Shown: piece after piece, positions 1 to 9,009 of the stretch
Layout of the letters: every line of letters begins with the position of its first letter
Position numbering within the stretch: the first letter of the stretch is position 1
NCBI GenBank assembly: GCA_020054675.1
Contig: JAIHAL010000002.1
Location: forward strand, 268,042-332,041
Source of the DNA: Oscillospiraceae bacterium
GTDB lineage: Bacteria > Bacillota > Clostridia > Oscillospirales > Ruminococcaceae
Direction of reading: 5' to 3'
DNA: 64,000 bases
Position numbers and translations under genes: made by a program
The notes under the pieces: generated by a model
The model's database searches: none
Seen by the model: only the letters and a program-made list of their open reading frames with translations
What the model was told of the DNA's origin: nothing

Positions 1-66
1 TATGAACGCAAACTGCGTTCACAAATGCCGTCCGGCAAAACTTAAATTGATGGGAAGAAGTTTTTG

Positions 67-1941
67 ATGAACAAATTTTTGCCTGTTTCAAGAGAGGACA
101 TGCTTGAAAGAGGAATAGAACAGCTTGATTTTATATTAGTTACAGGGGATTCTTATGTTGACCACCCCAGCTTTGGCATAGCCATTATTTCCAGAGTGCT
201 TGAAGCGGAGGGATTTTCGGTAGGAATTATTGCCCAGCCGGATTGGCGCACGAATAAGGATTTTGAAAAGCTTGGAAGGCCACGGCTTGCATTTCTTGTT
301 TCGTCAGGGAATATAGATTCAATGGTTGCGCATTATACGGCGGCAAAGAAAAAACGCTCCGATGATGCTTATACCGCCGGAGGAAAGGCAGGCAAGCGGC
401 CTGACAGGGCGGTAATTGTTTATTGCAAAAAGATAAGGGAGATTTATGGGAATATTCCAATTTCCATAGGCGGCTTGGAAGCTTCACTCAGGAGATTTGC
501 CCATTATGATTATTGGGATGATGCGGTAAGGCCGTCGATTCTTGTGGACAGTGGGGCAGATATTCTGCTTTATGGAATGTCGGAACATCAAATAACAGAA
601 CTTGCCCACAGACTGAATGCGGGTGAGGATATACGCTCCATTACGGATATAAGGGGGACTTGCTACCTTACGGAGCCTAAAAATACCCCTTTGGGCGCGG
701 CGGAATGCCCAAGCTTTGCGCAGGTTTGTGAAAATAAAGAAGCTTATGCAAGGGCGTGCAGGATACAATATGACCAGCAGGATGAAGTTTACGGGAAAAC
801 GGTTATACAAAGGCACGGGGATAAAATGCTTGTGCAAAATCCGCCTGCAAAAAGCCTTACAACCGAAGAACTTGACAGGGTTTATTCCTTGCCTTATGCA
901 AGGACATACCACCCTATGTATGAAAAAGACGGGGGCGTTCCGGGGATAGAGGAAGTTGAATTTTCCATAACCCATAACAGGGGATGCTTTGGGAACTGCA
1001 ATTTTTGCTCCATTGCCTTGCATCAGGGGAGAAAGATTTCCTGCCGCAGCGAGGAATCAATACTGGAAGAAGCAAAGCTTTTGACTGCATTGCCAAATTT
1101 CAAGGGTTATATACATGACGTGGGAGGCCCAACTGCAAATTTTAGAATGCCCTCATGCAAAAAGCAGCTTGAACAAGGACTCTGCAAGGGCAAAAAATGC
1201 CTTGCGCCCACTCCTTGCCCAAATCTTGACGTTGACCATTCGCAGTATCTTGATATATTGAGGAAAATCAGAAAAATCAAGGGGATAAAAAAGGTTTTCA
1301 TACGTTCGGGGATAAGATATGATTATTTGATAGAGGATAAAAACGAAGAATTTATGCGCGAGCTTATAGAGCATCATGTCAGCGGACAGCTTAAAGTTGC
1401 GCCGGAGCATTGTTCTGCGGTTGTGCTTGATATGATGGGCAAACCGCATATAGAGGCATATAAAAAGTTTTCCGAGAAGTTTTATAGGATGACGAAATCG
1501 GTGGGGAAAGAGCAGTACCTTGTGCCGTACCTTATGTCGTCGCATCCGGGCTCAACACTTAAAGAAGCTGTGGAGCTTGCGCTTTTTCTCAAAGAGAACA
1601 ACATAAGGCCGGAACAGGTTCAGGATTTTTATCCCACTCCCGGAACAATATCCACATGCATGTTTTATACGGGGCTTGACCCTTATACCATGAAGCCGGT
1701 GTATGTTCCGCGTTCTGCCGAGGAAAAGGCAATGCAAAGGGTGCTTTTGCAGTATTTCAAGCCGCAAAATAAGGAGATTGTAATAAAGGCTTTGATAAAG
1801 GCGGGAAGAAGGGATTTGATAGGACAAGGCAAAAATTGCCTTGTAGAACCGGATATAAAGGAAAAACAAATTACAAAACAGGGAAAGGATAATAGAAAAT
1901 GGCGAAAAGACGGACAAAATTCCGGCCGCAGAAAGCGATAA
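67..1941 (+). CDS. YgiQ family radical SAM protein
   Basis: A 624-residue protein of the YgiQ family, radical SAM enzymes of unknown substrate. The [4Fe-4S] motif CFGNCNFC lies near residue 307, after the family's N-terminal region with GGLEASLRR. The C-terminal part carries a Cys-rich stretch ([14 protein letters not shown]) and the family-typical FYPTPGT. ATG at 67 is preferred because GGGAAGAAG ends at base 59; an in-frame TTG at 64 is also possible. The end overlaps the next gene by 43 bases. Length is normal for the family. Family call is firm; the reaction is not known. Confidence 0.92.
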   Translation: MNKFLPVSREDMLERGIEQLDFILVTGDSYVDHPSFGIAIISRVLEAEGFSVGIIAQPDWRTNKDFEKLGRPRLAFLVSSGNIDSMVAHYTAAKKKRSDDAYTAGGKAGKRPDRAVIVYCKKIREIYGNIPISIGGLEASLRRFAHYDYWDDAVRPSILVDSGADILLYGMSEHQITELAHRLNAGEDIRSITDIRGTCYLTEPKNTPLGAAECPSFAQVCENKEAYARACRIQYDQQDEVYGKTVIQRHGDKMLVQNPPAKSLTTEELDRVYSLPYARTYHPMYEKDGGVPGIEEVEFSITHNRGCFGNCNFCSIALHQGRKISCRSEESILEEAKLLTALPNFKGYIHDVGGPTANFRMPSCKKQLEQGLCKGKKCLAPTPCPNLDVDHSQYLDILRKIRKIKGIKKVFIRSGIRYDYLIEDKNEEFMRELIEHHVSGQLKVAPEHCSAVVLDMMGKPHIEAYKKFSEKFYRMTKSVGKEQYLVPYLMSSHPGSTLKEAVELALFLKENNIRPEQVQDFYPTPGTISTCMFYTGLDPYTMKPVYVPRSAEEKAMQRVLLQYFKPQNKEIVIKALIKAGRRDLIGQGKNCLVEPDIKEKQITKQGKDNRKWRKDGQNSGRRKR

Positions 1942-2861
1942 AATCACTTCCGGCGCTTGCGGCAATTATGCTGCTTGCTTTGGGGATATTCTTTTCTGTT
2001 CTTGATTCAAAGGGAATTTTGACGTATGATTATATAAAGCAGACTTTCGGGCTTGCAAAAAGAGCGGCAACGTTGCAAAACGGCGATGTTGCCGTGCATT
2101 TCATTGACGTCGGACAGGGGGATTGCGAGCTGATAGTTTCCGGCTCATGTTCGGTGCTTATTGATGCAGGGGAGGCCGACTATGCTTCGGAAGTCGGCTC
2201 ATACATAAAATCTCAGGGGATATCAAAACTTGATTACGTTATAGCCACACATCCGCATTCCGACCATATAGGAGGGATGGCGGAGATAATAAAGGAATTT
2301 GACATAGGAAAAGTGATTATGCCGCAAATTCCTGATGAAATTGATGCAAATACCCAGACTTACAGGAAAATGCTTGAAGCAATACGGGGAAAGGGGCTCC
2401 AAATAACTCCGGCAAAACCTCTTGAAACTTATGACCTTGGAGGAATTTCAAGCCTTGAAATCCTTGGCCCAAGTTCGTCGGACTATGAGGAGCTTAACAA
2501 TTTTTCGGTTGTGTGCAGGCTTGTGCATGTGGAAAATTCATTCCTTTTTATGGGAGATGCTGAAAAAGAGGAAGAAAAGGATATAATTGCATCCGGCGCA
2601 GAGCTTGATTCTGATGTTTTAAAAGTCGGACATCACGGCGGCAGCACATCTTCGACTGACGATTTGCTTTTTGCTGTTACGCCGAGATTTTGCGTTATTT
2701 CTGTGGGAGCGGAAAATTCTTATGGCCATCCGAGTGAAAAAGCTTTAAAAAGACTTGAAAAGTATACCGATAAAATATACCGCACGGATTTGCAGGGAAC
2801 AATAACAGCGGTATCTGACGGGAAAAACATAAATTTCAGCTTTGAGAAGGGGAATGGCTGA
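1899..2861 (+). CDS. ComEC/Rec2-like metallo-beta-lactamase fold hydrolase, membrane anchored
   Basis: A 320-residue protein with a basic N-terminus, one membrane segment (about residues 16-35) and an extracellular metallo-beta-lactamase domain. It shows [10 protein letters not shown] and the metal-binding [10 protein letters not shown], then HHGG further on. This matches the soluble domain of ComEC as a separate protein. Such proteins are thought to be extracytoplasmic nucleases or phosphodiesterases; the substrate here is unknown. It overlaps the ygiQ-like gene upstream and the DUF3006 gene downstream (TGATG), so the three are probably cotranscribed. A full-length ComEC with a degenerate hydrolase domain is encoded at 16697-18781. 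Confidence 0.88.
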   Translation: MAKRRTKFRPQKAIKSLPALAAIMLLALGIFFSVLDSKGILTYDYIKQTFGLAKRAATLQNGDVAVHFIDVGQGDCELIVSGSCSVLIDAGEADYASEVGSYIKSQGISKLDYVIATHPHSDHIGGMAEIIKEFDIGKVIMPQIPDEIDANTQTYRKMLEAIRGKGLQITPAKPLETYDLGGISSLEILGPSSSDYEELNNFSVVCRLVHVENSFLFMGDAEKEEEKDIIASGAELDSDVLKVGHHGGSTSSTDDLLFAVTPRFCVISVGAENSYGHPSEKALKRLEKYTDKIYRTDLQGTITAVSDGKNINFSFEKGNG

Positions 2862-3073
2862 TGCTTGTGGTGGACCGTTTTGAGGGTGGTTTTGCAATAA
2901 TAGAAAAGGACGGCAGGAATTTCATTAAAGTTTCAAAGGAGCTTCTTTCGGATGGAATCAAAGAGGGCGATTACCTTTTTGAGAAGGACGGGAAGTATTT
3001 TTTAGACAAGGAGCAAACAGAGCTTTTGCGCATGGAGATATCAAAATTAAAAAACAGTTTGTGGGAAAAATAA
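2861..3073 (+). CDS. DUF3006 domain protein
   Basis: A 70-residue acidic protein of the DUF3006 type, starting LVVDRFEGGFAIIE, with the usual short beta-rich layout. Its start overlaps the stop of the ComEC-like hydrolase gene by one base, an arrangement commonly seen for DUF3006, which suggests a shared job. There is no signal peptide and no catalytic motif. Function is unknown. Confidence 0.82.
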   Translation: MLVVDRFEGGFAIIEKDGRNFIKVSKELLSDGIKEGDYLFEKDGKYFLDKEQTELLRMEISKLKNSLWEK

Positions 3074-3093
3074 ATAGCGGGAGTGTAAAAAAA

Positions 3094-3960
3094 GTGCAGC
3101 AGGATCTTTTTTCAAAAATAAAGGAAAGGCTGCCCGAATTTTCAAAAGGGCATAAAAAAATAGCCGAATATATGCTTAACCATTACGATAAGGCGGCATA
3201 TATGACCGCGGCAAAACTCGGCTCAATTGTCGGGGTGAGCGAATCCACGGTGGTAAGGTTTGCAACCGAGCTTGAATATGAGGGTTATCCGGAGCTTCAA
3301 AAAGCATTGCAGGAGATAATGCGCAATAAGCTTACATCTGTTCAGAGGATAGAAGTAACAAGCGACCAAATAGGGAATAACGATATTTTTGAAAAAGTTT
3401 TGAACCTTGATATAGATAAAATCCGCAGAACGCTTGAAGAAAGCTCAAGGGAAGATTTTTATGGTGCGGTGGATACGATAATAAACGCAAAGAGGATTTA
3501 TATAATAGGGTCAAGAAGCTCTTCTGCGCTTGCGCATTTCATGTCGTATTATTTTAACCTTATGTTTGAGGATGTAAGGTATATCCATATGGCAACGACA
3601 AGCGAAATGTTCGAGCAGATTATGAGGATTACCGAAAACGATGTGATTATAGGAATAAGCTTTCCGAGGTATTCAAAGCAGACGGTAAAGGCAATGCAGT
3701 ATGCTTCGTCAAAAGGTGCAAAGGTTGTGGCAATTACAGATGGAATGCTTTCGCCTTTGGCCGAGCATGCGACACATCTTTTGCTTGCAAGGAGCGATAT
3801 GGCGTCTTTTGTGGATTCGCTTGTAGCTCCGCTCAGCCTTATAAATGCGCTTATAGTGGCAATAGGCATAAAGAAGCGCGATGAAATTTCACGCAACTTT
3901 GCAAATCTGGAAGAAATCTGGGAAGAATATGAGGTTTACGAAAAAAATAAGGAGAAATAA
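3094..3960 (+). CDS. MurR/RpiR family transcriptional regulator
   Basis: A 288-residue regulator with an N-terminal helix-turn-helix of the RpiR type (about residues 10-75; GVSESTVVRFATELEYEGY) and a C-terminal SIS sugar-phosphate binding domain (about 120-250; IIGSRSSSALAHFMSYYF). Family members sense phosphosugars and control sugar or amino-sugar genes; the ligand here is not evident. GTG at 3094 is chosen because GCGGGAG at 3077-3083 is well spaced. A longer frame from 3061 would overlap the previous gene. It lies three bases from the next gene. Confidence 0.88.
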   Translation: MQQDLFSKIKERLPEFSKGHKKIAEYMLNHYDKAAYMTAAKLGSIVGVSESTVVRFATELEYEGYPELQKALQEIMRNKLTSVQRIEVTSDQIGNNDIFEKVLNLDIDKIRRTLEESSREDFYGAVDTIINAKRIYIIGSRSSSALAHFMSYYFNLMFEDVRYIHMATTSEMFEQIMRITENDVIIGISFPRYSKQTVKAMQYASSKGAKVVAITDGMLSPLAEHATHLLLARSDMASFVDSLVAPLSLINALIVAIGIKKRDEISRNFANLEEIWEEYEVYEKNKEK

Positions 3961-3962
3961 TT

Positions 3963-5192
3963 TTGGCGCATTATGATGCAATAATAATCGGAGGAGGAGC
4001 TGCCGGACTTATGGCGGCTTGGGCGGCATCGCAAAACGGGAAAAGGGTTCTTTTGCTTGAAAAAAACAAGCTCCTTGGCAAAAAGCTTCTTATAACCGGC
4101 AAAGGAAGATGCAATGTTACAAATAATTGCACGACTGAGGAGTTTATGGCAAATATTCCGTCAAATGCAAAATTCCTTTACAGCGCATATTCACGTTTTT
4201 CCTGCATTGATACAATGCGTTTTTTTGAGGAGCATGGCGTGAAACTTAAAACCGAGCGCGGGAATAGGGTTTTTCCCGAAAGCGATAAGGCAAAAGACAT
4301 AGTGCTTGCATTTGAAAGGGCATTGAAAAACGATTTTATTGAAATAAAAAACGATAGGGCAAAGGAACTTATTATTGAAAACGGCGGAATAAAAGGAGTA
4401 AAATGCGAAGGCGGGGAATATTTTGCCTCATCCGTGCTTGTTGCCACGGGAGGGAAATCCTATCCGCTGACAGGTTCGACAGGTGACGGTTACGATTTTG
4501 CAAAACAGGCAGGGCATACCATAACGCCGCTTGTGCCATCGCTTGTGCCGATTGTTTCAAAAGAAAGCTTTCCGGCAGAAATGATGGGACTTTCGCTTAA
4601 AAACGTTGTTTTAAGCTTAAAAGACAGCCAAACCGGCAAAATTCTTTTCAGCGAAATGGGAGAAATGCTTTTTACGCATTTTGGTGTTTCAGGCCCGCTT
4701 GTTTTGTCTGCAAGCGCACATATAAGAAAAATGCAGCCGGACAGATATCTTCTTGTAATAGATTTAAAACCGTCTTTAAGCGAGGAAAAGCTTGATTTAA
4801 GAATTCAACGTGATTTTTCGGACAATTTGAATAAGGATTTTATAAATTCGCTTGGGAAGCTCTTGCCTGCGAAAATGATTCCTGTTGTTGCAAGGCTTTC
4901 CGGAATTCCCGCAAACACAAAGGTAAACCAAATTACTAAAAAACAGCGTGCGGAGCTTGTAAAGCTTTTAAAGAATTTTACGATAACCGCAAAAGCATTC
5001 CGTCCGATTGAAGAAGCAATAATAACCGGCGGAGGAGTAAACGTAAGCGAAATAAATCCCAAGACAATGGAATCAAAGCTGGTCAAGGGACTTTATTTTG
5101 CGGGCGAGGTTCTTGATGTTGATGCCTATACGGGCGGATTTAATTTGCAGATAGCATTTTCTACCGGGTATACCGCCGGAATAAATATGTAA
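3963..5192 (+). CDS. NAD(P)/FAD-dependent oxidoreductase, HI0933/YhiN family
   Basis: A 409-residue flavoprotein. The N-terminus has the Rossmann dinucleotide motif IIGGGAAGLMAAWAA, followed by GKKLLITGKGRCNVTN, typical of the HI0933/YhiN family. The C-terminus has the second FAD contact TGGFNLQIAFSTG. TTG start with AAGGAG about ten bases upstream. The enzymatic role of this widespread family is not established. It forms a run with the RpiR gene before it and cmk after it. Confidence 0.9.
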   Translation: MAHYDAIIIGGGAAGLMAAWAASQNGKRVLLLEKNKLLGKKLLITGKGRCNVTNNCTTEEFMANIPSNAKFLYSAYSRFSCIDTMRFFEEHGVKLKTERGNRVFPESDKAKDIVLAFERALKNDFIEIKNDRAKELIIENGGIKGVKCEGGEYFASSVLVATGGKSYPLTGSTGDGYDFAKQAGHTITPLVPSLVPIVSKESFPAEMMGLSLKNVVLSLKDSQTGKILFSEMGEMLFTHFGVSGPLVLSASAHIRKMQPDRYLLVIDLKPSLSEEKLDLRIQRDFSDNLNKDFINSLGKLLPAKMIPVVARLSGIPANTKVNQITKKQRAELVKLLKNFTITAKAFRPIEEAIITGGGVNVSEINPKTMESKLVKGLYFAGEVLDVDAYTGGFNLQIAFSTGYTAGINM

Positions 5193-5204
5193 AGGGATGG
5201 GAAA

Positions 5205-5879
5205 ATGGTTAAAAACATAGCAATAGACGGCCCATGCGGCGCCGGAAAGAGTACTATCGCCCGCACTCTGGCAAAAAAGCTTGGATATATATATGTCGAT
5301 ACGGGAGCGCTTTACCGCGCTGTTGGATTTTATGCCCTTTCAAAAGGCGCAAAGCCGTCAAATGCGGAAGATGTTGTGCCGCTGCTTTCTGAAATTGACG
5401 TGAATATAGCCTTTGTGAACGGCGAGCAAAGGGTTTTTTTGAATGGTGAGGATGTTTCCGAAAAAATCAGAACTCCCGAAATATCCATGGCGGCGTCCGA
5501 TGTTTCTGCAATACCTGAGGTAAGAAAATTTCTTTTTGGGCTTCAGTTGAAGATTGCAAGGGAAAATAACGTTATAATGGATGGCAGGGATATAGGCACA
5601 GTGGTTTTGCCAAATGCCGATGTGAAGATATTTTTGACCGCTTCTCCCGAGGACAGGGCAAAAAGGCGTTATGAGGAACTTAAATGCAAAGGCGCCGATG
5701 TGACTTATGAAGAAATTTATTCCGACCTTTTAAAACGTGATTACAATGACAGCCATAGGGAAACAGCTCCGCTTAAAAAAGCGGAGGATGCCATTTTGGT
5801 TGATACCACCGGATTCCCTTTTGAAAAATCCGTTGAAACGCTTTTAGGCGTTATTCTTTCCAGATTGGAGGGGAAATGA
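5205..5879 (+). CDS. cmk: Cytidylate kinase
   Basis: A 224-residue (d)CMP kinase that phosphorylates CMP and dCMP with ATP in pyrimidine nucleotide synthesis. The P-loop GPCGAGKST lies at residues 9-17, the substrate segment YVDTGALYRA follows, and DGRDIGTVV and the RAKRRYEEL lid segment are present. The stop overlaps the acyltransferase start (ATGA). The order cmk–plsC–ispH/S1 is a familiar Clostridial cluster, which supports the call. Confidence 0.97.
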   Translation: MVKNIAIDGPCGAGKSTIARTLAKKLGYIYVDTGALYRAVGFYALSKGAKPSNAEDVVPLLSEIDVNIAFVNGEQRVFLNGEDVSEKIRTPEISMAASDVSAIPEVRKFLFGLQLKIARENNVIMDGRDIGTVVLPNADVKIFLTASPEDRAKRRYEELKCKGADVTYEEIYSDLLKRDYNDSHRETAPLKKAEDAILVDTTGFPFEKSVETLLGVILSRLEGK

Positions 5880-6475
5880 TGTATACGGTTTTAAGAGCAA
5901 TTGTTACATTTATTTACAAAATAGTTTATAATCTTAAAATAGAGGGCAAAGAAAATGTTCCCAAAACGGGAGGACATATTTTTGCAAGCAACCATAGGAG
6001 CTATGCCGACCCGGTGCTTATTTCGCTTGGCGTGCCAAAGCGTTTTGCTTATATGGCAAAGGAGGAGCTTTTTAAAAATCCGCTTTTTTCGCTTTTGATA
6101 AGGACTATGGGTGCATTCCCTGTGACAAGGGGCAAGGGGGATGCTGCGGTTATAGATACAGCGGTCGAAAAACTTAAAGGCGGCAGGAATCTCGTCATTT
6201 TCCCGGAGGGCACACGTTCGTATGACGGAAAGGTGGGAAGGGGCAAATCGGGAGTTTCGCTTATTGCCGCAAAGGCAGGAACCGATGTCATTCCGGTAGG
6301 AATAATTTTTGAAGGTAAGAAGCTGAAGTTTCGTTCTAAATTGATTGTGAGGTACGGCAAACCGATAAAGCTTGACGAAACGGAGCTTTCGGCAACATCC
6401 GCCTCTGAGCTTAAAGGACTGAAATCGAGGATAATGGGAGCAATAACCGAACTTGTCGAGGGGGACGGAAATTAA
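5876..6475 (+). CDS. plsC: 1-acylglycerol-3-phosphate acyltransferase (PlsC family)
   Basis: A 199-residue lysophospholipid acyltransferase. The catalytic NHRSYAD motif (His40, Asp45) and the substrate motif FPEGTRS near residue 110 are both present. The N-terminus is hydrophobic and probably membrane associated. Such enzymes add the second acyl chain to make phosphatidic acid. It overlaps cmk by four bases and abuts the ispH/S1 gene, so all three are likely on one transcript. Confidence 0.93.
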   Translation: MMYTVLRAIVTFIYKIVYNLKIEGKENVPKTGGHIFASNHRSYADPVLISLGVPKRFAYMAKEELFKNPLFSLLIRTMGAFPVTRGKGDAAVIDTAVEKLKGGRNLVIFPEGTRSYDGKVGRGKSGVSLIAAKAGTDVIPVGIIFEGKKLKFRSKLIVRYGKPIKLDETELSATSASELKGLKSRIMGAITELVEGDGN

Positions 6476-8461
6476 GTGGCGAAAATTGTGGTTGCAAAAA
6501 GCGCAGGTTTTTGCTTTGGTGTTGACAGAGCGGTAAAAATCGTATATGATGAATTAAAAAAGCATAAAACCGCAACCCTTGGTCCGATAATACACAATAA
6601 GAGCGTAGTTGAGGATTTAAAGTCAAAAGGAGTCAGAGTAGTAAATTCGGTTGATGAATTAAATCCCGACGAATGTGTGATAATACGTTCGCATGGTGTA
6701 GGGGCCGATGTTTACAAGAAGCTTGAGGAGCGCGGAATAAGCTATGTTGATGCAACGTGTCCGTTTGTGGCGAAAATACATTCAATAGTAAAGGAAAAAT
6801 GTGCGCAAGGATTTGAAATTCTGATTGCCGGGGATAAAAACCATCCCGAAGTTGAGGGAATAGTGGGTCATTGCCCGCAAAGCGCCCATGTATTCAAGGA
6901 CGATGAAGAATTAAAAAATTTTTTTGCTGAAAATCCTGAAATATTGCAAAAAAAGGTTGCAATTGTCGCGCAAACAACGTATAATATAAAAATATGGGAC
7001 AAGTGTATTCAAATAGCAAAGGAATTTTGCGGCAGTCCGCAAATATATGATACTATTTGCAATGCTACTTCAAATCGTCAGAAAGAGGCGGAAGAGCTTG
7101 CAAAGGCATCGGATGTTATGGTTATTATCGGAGGCAAGGACAGCTCCAATACAATCAAGCTTTACGATGTCTGCTCACAGTACTGCAAATGTTATCATAT
7201 TGAAGATGCCGGGGAACTTTGCGGGACTTATTTTTCAGGCACTGTTTCCATTGGCATCACGGCCGGAGCATCAACGCCGGCTTATATAATCAAGGAGGTA
7301 CAAAAGCAAATGAGCGAAATGTTAAAAAATCAGGAAGAGGACTTTAATTTTGAAGAGGCTTTGGAGCAGTCCTTCAAAAAAATATATATCGGGAATATGG
7401 TGAAGGGCTATATAACCGCTGTAAATGCAAACGAAGCCATTGTTGATATTGGTACAAAGCATACCGGTTATGTTCCGCTTTCAGAACTTACCGATGACCC
7501 CGGACTTAAGCCGTCCGATGTTGTAAAAGTCGGCGATGAGGTTGATTTAATTGTGACAAAAATCAACGACCAGGATGGAATAGTTACTCTTTCAAAGAAA
7601 AAAGTTGACGCTATGGTTGGCTTTGAAAATATTTTAAAGGCAAAGGATAGCGGAGCGGTTCTTGAAGGCGTTGTTGTAGGCGCTGTAAAGGGCGGGCTTC
7701 TCATTTCAAGCGGAGGAGTTAGGGTTTTTGTTCCTGCTTCGCAGGCTACCACACGCCGTGAGGAAAAGCTCGAGGATTATTTGAAGAAAACCGTTCAGTT
7801 CAAGGTAATTGAAGTGAACGAACAGCGTTCGAGAGCTGTCGGCTCAATTAAAGCCGTTGCTAAGGAGCAAAGGGAAGAAGAAGAAAAGAAGTTCTGGGAA
7901 ACCGTAAAAACAGGGGATGTATTCAAGGGCGAGGTAAAATCCCTTACAAGCTATGGTGCCTTTGTAAATTTAGGCCCTGTTGACGGAATGGTTCATATTT
8001 CGGAGCTTTCTTGGAATAAGATAAAGCATCCTTCCGAGGTTGTTAAGGTTGGCGATGTCCTTGAAGTATATGTAAAGGATTTGGATGCCGAAAAGAAGAG
8101 AATTTCACTTGGCTTTAAGAAGAATGAGGAAAATCCTTGGGAAATATTCAAGAACGAATATAAGGTTGGGGATGTTGTAACTGCTAAGGTTGTTTCAATA
8201 ACTCCTTTTGGAGCTTTTGCTCAGATTATCCCCGGTATAGACGGACTTATCCACATTTCTCAGATTTCGACACAAAGGGTTAATAATGTAAAGGATGCTC
8301 TTTCGGTTGGACAAACTGTTGAGGCAAAGATTACGGAAATTGACCTTGATAGGAAGCGCATAAGCATATCAATCCGTGCACTTTTGGAAGACAAGCAGGC
8401 TGAGCAGGAAGCAAAGGATATTGCTGATGCCGCAAAAAATGCCGGAGTAACCGTTGAATAA
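6476..8461 (+). CDS. ispH: IspH (HMBPP reductase) fused to ribosomal protein S1 repeats
   Basis: A 661-residue fusion. Residues 1-280 are IspH, the iron-sulfur enzyme of the last step of the MEP isoprenoid pathway, with the three cluster cysteines Cys13 (GFCFGVD), Cys95 (DATCPFV) and Cys195 (ICNATSNRQ). From about residue 305 there are four S1 RNA-binding repeats, two of the strong form (SYGAFVNLG, PFGAFAQI). The fusion is well known in Clostridia and supplies the S1 protein. GTG start directly after the plsC stop. A strong terminator follows at 8475. Confidence 0.96.
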   Translation: MAKIVVAKSAGFCFGVDRAVKIVYDELKKHKTATLGPIIHNKSVVEDLKSKGVRVVNSVDELNPDECVIIRSHGVGADVYKKLEERGISYVDATCPFVAKIHSIVKEKCAQGFEILIAGDKNHPEVEGIVGHCPQSAHVFKDDEELKNFFAENPEILQKKVAIVAQTTYNIKIWDKCIQIAKEFCGSPQIYDTICNATSNRQKEAEELAKASDVMVIIGGKDSSNTIKLYDVCSQYCKCYHIEDAGELCGTYFSGTVSIGITAGASTPAYIIKEVQKQMSEMLKNQEEDFNFEEALEQSFKKIYIGNMVKGYITAVNANEAIVDIGTKHTGYVPLSELTDDPGLKPSDVVKVGDEVDLIVTKINDQDGIVTLSKKKVDAMVGFENILKAKDSGAVLEGVVVGAVKGGLLISSGGVRVFVPASQATTRREEKLEDYLKKTVQFKVIEVNEQRSRAVGSIKAVAKEQREEEEKKFWETVKTGDVFKGEVKSLTSYGAFVNLGPVDGMVHISELSWNKIKHPSEVVKVGDVLEVYVKDLDAEKKRISLGFKKNEENPWEIFKNEYKVGDVVTAKVVSITPFGAFAQIIPGIDGLIHISQISTQRVNNVKDALSVGQTVEAKITEIDLDRKRISISIRALLEDKQAEQEAKDIADAAKNAGVTVE

Positions 8462-8474
8462 ATCTAACGAACAG

Positions 8475-8513
8475 AAAAAGCCTTTCGTGACAAATTCACG
8501 GAAGGCTTTTTTT
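8475..8513. terminator. Bidirectional intrinsic terminator
   Basis: A 16-base-pair stem (arms 8475-8490 and 8496-8511, one G-T pair) with a five-base loop, followed by T residues. The A-rich left arm gives a T tract on the other strand too, so it can end both the ispH/S1 transcript and the convergent small gene at 8512-8835. Confidence 0.9.
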
Positions 8514-8835
8514 AGCTTGTATAATCTTCTATGAGCTTTTGGAGTTCTTCGTCGCTGTAAGCGGCGATTCCTTTTTTGAGCATATTTTTGTCGTATTCTC
8601 CAAAGCTTTCTGTGGGAACGTCAAATTCTTCAATGGGTGATGATTCGCCATAATTAAATACCGCGAGGTGGCCATTGTAGTCTTTTAGGATATATAAGGC
8701 TTTTTTTTCGGTTATGCTTATGTTTCCGGCGCTTTCGCCCGGCGGATTAAATGTAAGGGATATGATTACGGTCGTCATGGATAAAATCATTGATATTCCA
8801 AGCATGATTGCCGATATTTTTTTGGAGGATATCAT
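8512..8835 (-). CDS. Hypothetical membrane-anchored small protein
   Basis: A 107-residue protein not recognised as a known family. It has one N-terminal membrane segment (about residues 7-28, IMLGISMILSMTTVIISLTF) and a short outer domain with ALYILKDYNGHLAVFNYGE, a pattern seen in small uncharacterised Clostridial membrane proteins. The C-terminus is acidic. AGAGG precedes the ATG. It is transcribed opposite to both neighbours. Confidence 0.68.
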   Translation of the reverse strand: MISSKKISAIMLGISMILSMTTVIISLTFNPPGESAGNISITEKKALYILKDYNGHLAVFNYGESSPIEEFDVPTESFGEYDKNMLKKGIAAYSDEELQKLIEDYTS

Positions 8836-8923
8836 TTTTAACAGCCTCTTTTCGGAAGTTTTTGCTTATGTTAGTATTTTTGCCTAATTTTCGGGCTTTA
8901 TTCAAATTTAAAAAATTGCCCTC

Positions 8924-8952
8924 TTAACTTTCGGGCAATGATGTGATATAAT
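8924..8952 (+). promoter_or_regulatory. Promoter of the PBP gene, overlapped by an inverted repeat
   Basis: TTAACT at 8924-8929, a 17-base spacer and TATAAT at 8947-8952 with an extended TG (8944-8945). An inverted repeat TTGCCC (8916-8921) / GGGCAA (8933-8938) surrounds the -35 box, so a bound protein could regulate it. Confidence 0.6.
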
Positions 8953-9009
8953 ATAAAAATGATGTTATCGGCGTTTTGCTTTGCAATGCGTTTTGAAAGG
9001 AATGATAAA

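Noticed and set aside
3-21. Hairpin TGAACGCA/TGCGTTCA at the window start
   Set aside because: Short, without a T tract, and the upstream context is cut off, so its meaning cannot be judged.
484-1023. Long frames opposite to real genes (for example 484-1023 and 17563-18105, minus strand)
   Set aside because: They lie within clear genes of the other strand, have low-complexity or unlikely composition, no ribosome site and no recognisable domain.
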